A stretch of DNA of 6,841 nt from Alphaproteobacteria bacterium (GCA_030428025.1 JAUIBJ010000189.1:1-6841), one strand, 5' to 3'. Numbered from the stretch's first letter, positions 1 through 5,560 are shown. Notes: generated by a model from the letters alone, not told the origin. Program-made: numbers and translations.

Positions 1-835
1 CCGCCATGCGCAGATGGTTCTCGTCCTCGCTTTCCACCACCATCACCTGGAACATGCGCGGCAGGCACATGAAGGCCGCGGCGGAGAGGAAGGTCAGCCC
101 CACCCAGCGGCTGCCCGACACCTCCCACCGGGCGATGGGCGAGGCGTCGATCCGGGCCAGGATCTCGTCCACACCGCCGCCGAGGCCCCAGACCACGAAA
201 ACCCCCACTGCCAGAAGCGCGAAGAGCTTCACCACCGCTTCCAGCGCGATGGCCATGACCACCCCGTGATGGCGCTCGTTGGCGTCGAGGTTGCGGGTGC
301 CGAAAAGGATGGTGAAGACCGCCAGCCCCGCCGCCACCCAGAAGGCGGTGGACTGCTCGTTGGGGTGGCCCTCGGTGAAGGGGTCGGCCTCGGCGAAGGT
401 GGCGAAGGAGAGCGTGACCGACTGAAGCTGCAGCGCGATATAGGGTGTAAGTCCGATCACCGCGACGAAGGTTACGAAGACGGCCAGTGTGTTCGATTTT
501 CCGAAACGCGACGAGATCAGGTCGGCGATCGAGGTGATGCGCTGACTGCGACCCACCCGCACCATCTTGCGCAGGGTCCACCACCAGCCGATCATCACCA
601 GCGTGGGGCCCAGATAGATGGTGACGAATTCAAGCCCCGAGCGGGCAGCGAAGCCGACCGCGCCATAGAAGGTCCAGGCGGTGCAGTAGATCGACAGCGA
701 CAGCGTGTAGACGATGGGCGAGCGCAGCCAGGTGCCCCGCCCCCGCAACGCCGCCCGGTCGGCGCCGAAGGCCACTGCGAAAAGCAGCGCCACGTAAAGC
801 AGGCAGACCAGGATCAGCAGGTTGAGCGTGACCAT
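1..835 (-). CDS. SLC5 (Na+/solute symporter)-type sensor histidine kinase, N-terminal part, cut by the window edge
   Basis: This is the N-terminal 278 residues of a polytopic membrane protein; the rest lies beyond the left edge. About seven hydrophobic segments are visible, for example near residues 3-24, 41-63, 69-88, 117-135, 163-179, 192-218 and 244-259. Several stretches are those I associate with CbrA/CrbS-type sensor kinases rather than plain PutP or ActP transporters: YCTAWTFYGAVG (50-61), IYLGPTLV (73-80), ITSIADLISSRFGKS (100-114), FGTRNLDANERHHG (178-191) and LPRMFQVMVVESEDENHLR (258-276). In that family the symporter-like part is followed by PAS, HisKA and HATPase domains, which cannot be seen here. 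The response regulator two genes upstream supports a kinase. The ATG overlaps the stop of the preceding gene by 1 nt (TGATG), with a GGAG Shine-Dalgarno at 846-843. The alternative is a stand-alone symporter. CbrA and CrbS link carboxylate or amino-acid availability to gene expression; the ligand here is unknown. Confidence 0.82.
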   Translation of the reverse strand, partial: MVTLNLLILVCLLYVALLFAVAFGADRAALRGRGTWLRSPIVYTLSLSIYCTAWTFYGAVGFAARSGLEFVTIYLGPTLVMIGWWWTLRKMVRVGRSQRITSIADLISSRFGKSNTLAVFVTFVAVIGLTPYIALQLQSVTLSFATFAEADPFTEGHPNEQSTAFWVAAGLAVFTILFGTRNLDANERHHGVVMAIALEAVVKLFALLAVGVFVVWGLGGGVDEILARIDASPIARWEVSGSRWVGLTFLSAAAFMCLPRMFQVMVVESEDENHLRMA

Positions 836-1128
836 CAGCGCGCTCCGTCACCGTCCGTGCGGGTTTCGTCGTCCGGATCCCCGCCCAGAAAGCGGGACAT
901 GATGCCCGAAATCACCGCAAGGGCCAGCCACACCAGGAAGAGATAGGTCATCACCCAGGCGGTGCGGGCACCGTCGCGCAGCGTTTCCGTGTCACCCTCC
1001 TGCCGCCACAGGAGCGGGATCAGGATCATCACCGTGCCCAGCACCGGCAGCAGCCGGGCGCCATCGGCCAGCCGGCGGCGGCGATAGGTGCTTCGCTGGA
1101 CGAAGACAGGTGGCTGCCGCTCGGTCAC
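835..1128 (-). CDS. Small two-helix membrane protein of unknown function
   Basis: A 97-residue protein that I do not recognise. The N-terminus is strongly basic (QRSTYRRRR at 11-19). Two hydrophobic segments follow, roughly 25-41 (ARLLPVLGTVMILIPLL) and 57-78 (AWVMTYLFLVWLALAVISGIMS). The tail from about residue 80 is acidic and polar. By the positive-inside rule, both ends probably face the cytoplasm. It starts with GTG and overlaps the stop of the response-regulator gene by 4 nt (GTGA); no strong Shine-Dalgarno precedes it, so translation probably depends on coupling. It ends 1 nt inside the start of the symporter-like sensor gene. This tight placement suggests an accessory subunit of that membrane protein, in the way that small membrane proteins such as DUF485 or DUF4212 types accompany some SSS transporters, but I see no direct sequence match to those families. 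Confidence 0.75.
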   Translation of the reverse strand: MTERQPPVFVQRSTYRRRRLADGARLLPVLGTVMILIPLLWRQEGDTETLRDGARTAWVMTYLFLVWLALAVISGIMSRFLGGDPDDETRTDGDGAR

Positions 1129-1493
1129 GGTCGGACCAGGTCGCGCACCGCCTCCAGCACCTCGGCATTGGCAAACGGCTTGGTCATGAACCGGCTGGCG
1201 CCGGCGCGTTCGGCCATCTCGCGATCCTTTTCCTGGCCGCGGGCGGTCAGCATCAGCACCGGCGTGTCGCTCAGTTCGTCATCGTCGCGGATTTCCTGCA
1301 GGATGTCGAAGCCGCTCTTTCCCGGCAGCATCACGTCGAGGATCACCAGATCGGGGCGCCTCTCGCGCACCGCCTCCACCGCGTCATGGCCATTGGAATG
1401 CGTCTTCACCTCCCACCCGTCGCGCGTCAGGATGAAACTGATCGCCTCGATGATATTGCGCTCGTCTTCGATCAGAACGACCTTTTTCCCCAT
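1125..1493 (-). CDS. Receiver-only (CheY-like) response regulator
   Basis: A 122-residue protein consisting of one REC domain. The acidic pair is E9-D10, the phospho-acceptor is D53 (LVILDVMLP), the switch Thr is T83 (MLTARG) and the conserved Lys is K105 (TKPF). All catalytic positions are present, so it should accept a phosphoryl group. No DNA-binding or enzymatic output domain follows; the protein stops at RDLVRP, just after the last REC helix. ATG 1493-1491 is preceded by GGGGAGG at 1508-1502, a strong ribosome-binding site. It is the first gene of a coupled unit with the small membrane protein (4-nt overlap) and the symporter-like sensor kinase, its likely phosphodonor. With no output domain, the signal must pass to another protein; the adjacent XRE regulator, which has a DHp-like segment, is an attractive but unproven partner. 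Confidence 0.93.
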   Translation of the reverse strand: MGKKVVLIEDERNIIEAISFILTRDGWEVKTHSNGHDAVEAVRERRPDLVILDVMLPGKSGFDILQEIRDDDELSDTPVLMLTARGQEKDREMAERAGASRFMTKPFANAEVLEAVRDLVRP

Positions 1494-1538
1494 TCAACCG
1501 GCCTCCCCACCGAGCGCGCCGCGATACGGCCGCACGTC

Positions 1539-1567
1539 ACTATGATAAAACTCTGACGGCCTGTCAA
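1539..1567 (-). promoter_or_regulatory. Candidate sigma-70-type promoter for the response regulator/sensor kinase unit
   Basis: Reading the minus strand, TTGACA (1567-1562) is a perfect -35 hexamer. After a 17-nt spacer comes CATAGT (1544-1539), which matches the -10 consensus at 4 of 6 positions. The -35 overlaps the TGA stop of the XRE gene (1566-1564). Transcription from here would start near 1532, giving a leader of about 40 nt before the response-regulator ATG at 1493. Read-through from the XRE gene, only 70 nt upstream, is equally possible. Confidence 0.45.
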
Positions 1568-2868
1568 AATCCTCCTTCGAGAAGCGAAGGCTCGCGCCGC
1601 GCGGCGCAGCCCTCAATCGGGCAGACCTGACACGTGACCCCCACCTCGCGCACGAACCCGGCCGCCTCTCCGGGGTCAGGCAGAAGCAGCATGTGGGGGC
1701 GCAGAAGCGCGGGGCGGTCGAACATCGCCGGCGCCGCGCTGTCGGTCGCCGTCAGGGCCAGCACCCGCGTCTCTCCCTGCCGCAATCGCAGCCGCAACGG
1801 CGCGCCCGGCTGGGCCAGAAGCTGAAAGAGCGGCCAGAGCGCGCAGGCCGCTGCGGCGCGCGGCATGGCGAAGCCAAGCGCCGGCTTGCGCAGAAGCAAC
1901 GCCCCGGTGCCGTCGCAGATCACCAGCCCGACGGGCCCTGACACGCGTTCGGCCGTCATCGCCATGCGACGGAACACCGTTGGCATGTCGAGCCCCGTGG
2001 CCGCGGCGATGGCGTCGGGTTCGGCGCCGTGCTCGGCCACCGCCTCTTCCAGCGCCTCAATCGGCAGTTGGCGGGCATCGCGCACATATTGTTCCAGCAC
2101 CGTCCGGGCCAGGTGCCGGGCGGTCCGGGTCTCCAGTTTCGGGGCACGTTCGATCACGGCCCCGATCCGCGCCGCCCCGCCCGCCCCTTCGAGCGCCGGA
2201 AAGTGAAAGGCGTTCTCTTCCAGAAAGGCGTGCAACTCGTCCTGCGGCGACTTGATGTCGGCCTGCGCGTCCGGCGCGGCCTCCAGATAGTGCATCAGCG
2301 CCTCCGCCCCCTCGGCGAGCCGCTGGCTGTCCTCGTTTAGGTTGCGGTGAAACCGGGATTGCCATTCCGGTTCCAGCGACTTTGTGTCGGCCAGGATCGA
2401 CGCGGTCGACCGGATCGCCGTCACCGTCGAGATCACCTCGTGCAGTGAGGCGGCAAGCTGGGGGTCGTGGGTCAGCCGGTCGGTCAGCGCCTTGACGGTA
2501 CCTTCCAGTTCCTCGCGCTGGTGGCTGAGTTCGGCCAGAAGCCGAGCCCAGCCGGGAAAGCGGCCGGCGAATTCCTCGGCCCGGTCGGCCTCGGCTCCGG
2601 GGCCGCCGCCGGTTTCGGTCCGCGCCGCCGCCTCGCGTAGTGCCGAAACAAGCGTGGCCTCCGCCCCTTCCGAAAGCAGCGCCGGGGCGACGTCCAGCAC
2701 CTCGGCCAGACGTATGAGCGTCTTGCCGCCGATTCTCCGCCGGTTGTGCTCGATCAGATTGAGATAGGAGGGCGAGATCCCGGCGCGCCGCGCCAGGTCG
2801 GACTGCTTGAGTCCGCTCATGACCCGCCTTTCGCGGATCCGGCTGCCGATCATCGAGGATTCCGCCAT
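1564..2868 (-). CDS. XRE-family regulator with a HisKA/DHp-like middle segment and a ScfR-like (DUF2083-type) C-terminal domain
   Basis: A 434-residue cytoplasmic DNA-binding protein. An XRE helix-turn-helix spans about residues 9-63 (SGLKQSDLARRAGISPSYLNLIEHNRRRIGGKTLIRLAEVL). A likely coiled coil follows at about 105-132. Residues 138-196 resemble a HisKA two-helix hairpin, with H143-E144, TAIR at 150-153 and EDSQRL at 179-184. Residues 245-310 look like the helical region seen in ScfR/RamB-type regulators, and I see no HExxH. The C-terminal part, about 311-424, has the ScfR/DUF2083 look: CDGTGALLLRKP, then CALWPLF, then a terminal C-x2-C-x4-C (C413, C416, C421). Known ScfR members (RamB, PrpR, PccR, MccR) sense short-chain acyl-CoA and control acetate or propionate metabolism. 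Its start faces the importer across 217 bp, so it probably regulates the importer and itself. ATG 2868 has a poor Shine-Dalgarno; the ATG at residue 6 (2853) has GGCGGA 7 nt upstream and is a real alternative. Confidence 0.88.
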   Translation of the reverse strand: MAESSMIGSRIRERRVMSGLKQSDLARRAGISPSYLNLIEHNRRRIGGKTLIRLAEVLDVAPALLSEGAEATLVSALREAAARTETGGGPGAEADRAEEFAGRFPGWARLLAELSHQREELEGTVKALTDRLTHDPQLAASLHEVISTVTAIRSTASILADTKSLEPEWQSRFHRNLNEDSQRLAEGAEALMHYLEAAPDAQADIKSPQDELHAFLEENAFHFPALEGAGGAARIGAVIERAPKLETRTARHLARTVLEQYVRDARQLPIEALEEAVAEHGAEPDAIAAATGLDMPTVFRRMAMTAERVSGPVGLVICDGTGALLLRKPALGFAMPRAAAACALWPLFQLLAQPGAPLRLRLRQGETRVLALTATDSAAPAMFDRPALLRPHMLLLPDPGEAAGFVREVGVTCQVCPIEGCAARREPSLLEGGF

Positions 2869-2918
2869 CGGGATTAATCCTGTGAATCGCGCGGCTTCCC
2901 CCGCGTCATGGAAAAATA

Positions 2919-2946
2919 TTTACAACATGACGACAGGATTTGTCCA
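2919..2946 (-). promoter_or_regulatory. Weak candidate promoter for the XRE regulator
   Basis: On the minus strand, TGGACA (2946-2941; 5 of 6 to the -35 consensus) is followed after 16 nt by TGTAAA (2924-2919; 4 of 6 to the -10 consensus). The -10 is poor, and other AT-rich hexamers close by could serve. The -35 touches the 18-bp inverted repeat and the -10 overlaps the TTTACAA copy at 2919-2925, so a protein bound there would block this promoter, consistent with autoregulation. A leader of about 45 nt would result. Confidence 0.3.
2932..2944. repeat. Short inverted repeat GACA-N5-TGTC
   Basis: Arms GACA (2932-2935) and TGTC (2941-2944) are separated by 5 bp, between the two TTTACAA copies. 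Four-base arms are common by chance. It is listed because it lies inside the dense cluster of symmetric elements in the divergent intergenic region and overlaps the candidate -35 of the regulator. Confidence 0.25.
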
Positions 2947-2963
2947 TTTTTTTACAAAAAAAT
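2946..2963. repeat. 18-bp inverted repeat, candidate operator in the divergent promoter region
   Basis: The sequence is two perfect 8-bp arms, ATTTTTTT and AAAAAAAT, around a central AC. It lies between the divergent start codons, about 40 bp upstream of the importer -35, and its left end abuts the candidate -35 of the regulator. It contains TTTACAAA (2951-2958), one base from TTTGCAAA, which I recall as a core site in RamB/PccR-type regulators. A second TTTACAA is at 2919-2925, 32 bp away, about three helical turns. An A/T tract could also simply bend DNA or act as an UP-like element. Confidence 0.5.
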
Positions 2964-2983
2964 CGTTTCATCAAAGCCTGTTG

Positions 2984-3013
2984 TTGCGACATTTTCTTCC
3001 TTCCTGCGATAAT
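2984..3013 (+). promoter_or_regulatory. Candidate extended -10 promoter of the importer operon
   Basis: TTGCGA (2984-2989; 4 of 6 to the -35 consensus) and GATAAT (3008-3013; 5 of 6 to the -10 consensus) are separated by 18 bp. TGC at 3005-3007 immediately before the -10 forms a TGn extended -10 motif. Transcription would start near 3020 and give a leader of about 65 nt. The inverted repeat CACA-N4-TGTG (3021-3032) begins right at the predicted start site and could be an operator. This is the best promoter-like sequence in the 217-bp region. Confidence 0.5.
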
Positions 3014-3020
3014 CAGTTTG

Positions 3021-3032
3021 CACATTGGTGTG
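3021..3032. repeat. Inverted repeat CACA-N4-TGTG at the predicted importer transcription start
   Basis: Perfect 4-bp arms CACA (3021-3024) and TGTG (3029-3032) flank TTGG. The position just downstream of the predicted start site would suit a repressor site. The arms are short, so chance occurrence is quite possible. Confidence 0.25.
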
Positions 3033-3053
3033 ACCCGGGGGGCGCTGAGGAGG

Positions 3054-3080
3054 TCCTCCGGTATGTTTTTAACGGGAGGA
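3054..3080 (+). promoter_or_regulatory. Leader hairpin that can mask the ribosome-binding site of the binding-protein gene
   Basis: TCCTCC (3054-3059) is complementary to GGAGGA (3075-3080), the Shine-Dalgarno that lies 5 nt before ATG 3086. The pairing extends past one G-G mismatch by two more pairs (G3061-C3073, T3062-A3072), leaving a 9-nt loop that includes a run of five T. A competing 4-bp stem, GAGG (3047-3050) with CCTC (3055-3058), could free the site. This is read by eye; no folding energy was computed. Confidence 0.35.
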
Positions 3081-3085
3081 TATCC

Positions 3086-4432
3086 ATGTCCAAATCGAAC
3101 CTGACTCGTCGCGGCCTACTGAAGTCCAGCGCGGTTGCCGGCGCCGGGCTGGCGCTGCCGACGATCTTCACGGCCTCGTCCGCCTCGGCCTATATGAACG
3201 AGCCGACCGGCGGCAGCGTGACGCTCGGCTTCAACGTACCCCAGACCGGGCCTTATGCCGACGAGGGCGCCGACGAGCTGCGCGCCTACAAGCTGGCCGT
3301 CAAGCACCTCAACGGTGAAGGCGATGGCGGCATGATGACCACCTTCTCGTCGAAGGCGCTGCAAGGCAACGGCATTCTCGGCAAGAAGGTCGAGTTCGTC
3401 ACCGGCGACACCCAGACCAAATCGGACGCGGCGCGCGCCTCGGCCAAGTCGATGATCGAGAAAGACGGTGCCGTAATGATCACCGGGGGCTCGTCCTCGG
3501 GCGTGGCCATCGCCGTTCAGGGCCTCTGCCAGGAGGCGGGCATCATCTTTATGGCCGGTCTGACCCACTCGAACGACACCACCGGCAAGGACAAGAAGGC
3601 CAACGGCTTCCGTCACTTCTTCAACGCCTACATGTCGGGTGCCGCGCTGGCGCCGGTGCTGGAATCCCAGTATGGTGCGGACCGGAAGGCCTATCACCTT
3701 ACCGCAGACTACACTTGGGGCTGGACGCAGGAAGAATCGATCGTGGCCGCCACCGAGGCGCTCGGCTGGGAAACCATCGAAACCGTCAAGACGCCGCTCG
3801 CTGCGACCGACTTCTCGTCCTACATCGCGCCGGTGCTGAACTCCGGTGCCGACGTTCTGGTGCTCAACCACTACGGCGGCAACATGATCAACTCGATCAA
3901 CAACGCCGTGCAGTTCGGCCTGCTCGACAAGCAGGTGAACGGCAAGAAGTTCGAGATCGTGGTTCCGCTCTACTCGCGCCTGATGGCGCAGGGCGCCGGC
4001 GAGGCGGTCAAGGGCGTTCTGGGCTCGACCAACTGGCACTGGTCGCTGCAGGATGAAGGCTCCAAGGCCTTCGTGAAATCCTTCGGCACCGAATACGGCC
4101 GTCCGCCGAGCCAGGCCGCGCACACCACCTATTGCCAGACCCTGCTTTATGCGGATGCCTGCGAACGGGCCGGCACCTTCAACCCCTGCGGTGTGGTCGA
4201 GGCCCTGGAAGGCTTCGAGTTCGACGGTCTGGGCAACGGCCCGACGCTCTATCGCGCCGAAGACCACCAGTGCTTCAAGGACGTGCTCGTGGTGCGCGGG
4301 AAGGAGAACCCGGAAAGCGAATTCGACCTTCTCGAAGTGGTCGAAGTTACGCCGCGCGCCCAGGTGGAATACGCCCCCGATCACCCGATGTTCGCCGGCG
4401 GCAACCTCGGCGAGTGCAACGACGGCGCGTAA
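3086..4432 (+). CDS. Tat-exported ABC substrate-binding protein, HAAT (LivJ-like) class
   Basis: A 448-residue periplasmic solute receptor for the importer encoded downstream. The N-terminus is a twin-arginine signal (TRRGLLK at 7-13, hydrophobic core about 16-30, likely cleavage after A33-S34-A35). The mature part reads as a Peripla_BP_6/type I fold: VTLGFNVPQTGPYADEGADELRAYKLAVKHLN (45-76), GGSSSGVAIAV (134-144, typical ligand-binding loop and helix), LTADYTWGW (205-213), LNHYGGNMINSINNAVQFGL (260-279) and YRAEDHQCFKDVLVVRGK (389-406). It contains six Cys (148, 350, 359, 368, 396, 444). The start is set by GGGAGGA at 3074-3080; the frame is open further upstream, but those residues are not signal-like and would cover the promoter. 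Such proteins are usually named branched-chain amino acid binding proteins, but the class also binds urea, amides, aromatic acids and other carboxylates. The sensor and regulator next door favour a small carboxylate; this is inference. Confidence 0.92.
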   Translation: MSKSNLTRRGLLKSSAVAGAGLALPTIFTASSASAYMNEPTGGSVTLGFNVPQTGPYADEGADELRAYKLAVKHLNGEGDGGMMTTFSSKALQGNGILGKKVEFVTGDTQTKSDAARASAKSMIEKDGAVMITGGSSSGVAIAVQGLCQEAGIIFMAGLTHSNDTTGKDKKANGFRHFFNAYMSGAALAPVLESQYGADRKAYHLTADYTWGWTQEESIVAATEALGWETIETVKTPLAATDFSSYIAPVLNSGADVLVLNHYGGNMINSINNAVQFGLLDKQVNGKKFEIVVPLYSRLMAQGAGEAVKGVLGSTNWHWSLQDEGSKAFVKSFGTEYGRPPSQAAHTTYCQTLLYADACERAGTFNPCGVVEALEGFEFDGLGNGPTLYRAEDHQCFKDVLVVRGKENPESEFDLLEVVEVTPRAQVEYAPDHPMFAGGNLGECNDGA

Positions 4433-4442
4433 CCGCGCCGCC

Positions 4443-4470
4443 GCCCCGGCCGCCCGCGCGCGGCCGGGGC
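4443..4470 (+). promoter_or_regulatory. GC-rich intercistronic hairpin between binding protein and permease genes
   Basis: GCCCCGGCCG (4443-4452) and CGGCCGGGGC (4461-4470) form a perfect 10-bp stem with an 8-nt loop, starting 10 nt after the binding-protein stop. There is no U tract after it, so it is not a classical intrinsic terminator. In ABC importer operons such stems often protect the upstream mRNA from 3' exonucleases or attenuate read-through, giving much more binding protein than permease. The remaining spacer to the permease start holds nothing else that I can identify. Confidence 0.6.
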
Positions 4471-4525
4471 CACCATCCGAACTCCCCGGATACACCCAAA
4501 CTCACTTAACCCACGGGTGGGAACA

Positions 4526-5557
4526 ATGGACGCAATCATTCTGCAAATTCTCAACGGGCTCGACAAAGGCTCGGCCTACGCGCTGATCGCGCTCGGGCTG
4601 ACGCTGATTTTCGGCACGCTCGGCGTTGTCAACTTCGCCCACGGCGCGCTGTTCATGATCGGTGCCTTCTGCGCCGTGACGGTGCAGCGCATCCTGACCC
4701 TCAGCGTCGAAACCATCGACGAGACCCGGACCGACTTTCTCGGCAATCCGCTGAAGGTGAAGACACCTTATGTCGAAAACTGGTTCGGGCCAGAGGTCGG
4801 CGCCGCGATCATCGACTGGTCGGTACCGATTGCGATCCTGTTCTCGATCCCGATCATGCTGCTGATCGGTTTCGTGATGGAACGGGGCCTGATCAAGCAC
4901 TTCTACAAGCGTCCGCATGCCGACCAGATCCTGGTGACCTTCGGCCTGGCCATCGTGCTGCAGGAAGTGATCAAGTATTTCTACGGGGCCAACCCCATCC
5001 CCACCCCGGCGCCCGACATGTTCTCGGGCAGCATCGACCTTGGCGTCCTCGTGGGTTTCGACGTCAACGCGATCATCTACCCCTACTGGCGCCTGATCTA
5101 CTTCGCCTTCGCGGCCCTGATCATCGGCGGCGTCTTCGCCTTCCTTCAGTTCACCACCTTCGGAATGGTGGTGCGGGCCGGCATGGCCGACCGCGAGACC
5201 GTGGGCCTGCTGGGCATCAATATCGACCGCCGCTTCACCATCATGTTCGGCATTGCCGCCGCGGTGGCGGGGCTTGCGGGCGTGATGTACACCCCGATCA
5301 ACCCGCCGAACTACCACATGGGCATGGATTTCCTCGTGCTCAGCTTCGTAGTGGTCGTCGTGGGCGGCATGGGCAGCCTGCCCGGCGCCGTGCTGGCCGG
5401 GTTCCTTCTGGGCATCCTCGAAAGCTTCGCCTCGACCACCTGGGCGACCACGACGATCCCGGGCATCAACCAGATCATCATCTACCTTGTCGCCATCATC
5501 GTTCTGCTGACCCGTCCGCGCGGTCTGATGGGACGCAAAGGCGTGATGGAGGACTAA
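4526..5557 (+). CDS. LivH-like ABC importer permease
   Basis: A 343-residue inner-membrane permease of the BPD_transp_2/LivH class, one half of the translocation channel. Family hallmarks are GLTLIFGTLGVVNFAHGALFM (24-44), VTFGLAIVLQ (137-146), the cytoplasmic ATPase-coupling segment RAGMADRETVGLLGINIDR (217-235) and GGMGSLPGAVLAGFLLGILE (280-299). Compared with LivH (about 300 residues), it has an extra hydrophilic stretch at about 60-98 (ETIDETRTDFLGNPLKVKTPYVENWF), predicted as a loop between membrane segments, probably periplasmic. I chose ATG 4526, with GGTGGGA at 4516-4522; an in-frame GTG at 4517 would add three residues but would lie within that Shine-Dalgarno. The gene is 93 nt after the binding-protein stop and 3 nt before the LivM-like gene. 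Confidence 0.93.
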   Translation: MDAIILQILNGLDKGSAYALIALGLTLIFGTLGVVNFAHGALFMIGAFCAVTVQRILTLSVETIDETRTDFLGNPLKVKTPYVENWFGPEVGAAIIDWSVPIAILFSIPIMLLIGFVMERGLIKHFYKRPHADQILVTFGLAIVLQEVIKYFYGANPIPTPAPDMFSGSIDLGVLVGFDVNAIIYPYWRLIYFAFAALIIGGVFAFLQFTTFGMVVRAGMADRETVGLLGINIDRRFTIMFGIAAAVAGLAGVMYTPINPPNYHMGMDFLVLSFVVVVVGGMGSLPGAVLAGFLLGILESFASTTWATTTIPGINQIIIYLVAIIVLLTRPRGLMGRKGVMED

Positions 5558-5560
5558 ACC

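Noticed and set aside
1..835. Plain acetate or proline symporter (ActP/PutP)
   Set aside because: The visible motifs match the CbrA/CrbS sensor type and the operon encodes a response regulator. It cannot be fully excluded because the C-terminal part is outside the window.
14..946. Open frame on the plus strand (310 codons) opposite the sensor and small membrane protein
   Set aside because: Its product is His/Gly/Arg/Gln-rich without domains, and the minus strand carries a well-supported conserved membrane protein with a coupled start.
2946..2963. A/T inverted repeat as a bidirectional intrinsic terminator
   Set aside because: It lies between two divergent starts, not after genes, has a 2-nt centre and only A-T pairs, so it cannot form a stable terminator stem. 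An operator or bent-DNA role fits better.
2807..3085. Upstream in-frame extension of the binding protein (93 more codons)
   Set aside because: The extension overlaps the XRE gene and the whole promoter region, is not signal-like, and a strong Shine-Dalgarno directs ATG 3086, right before a Tat signal.
3116..4495. Long open frame on the minus strand (459 codons) opposite the binding-protein gene
   Set aside because: Same codon-bias artefact: high in Arg, Gly, His and Val with no recognisable fold, and it runs through the intercistronic hairpin.
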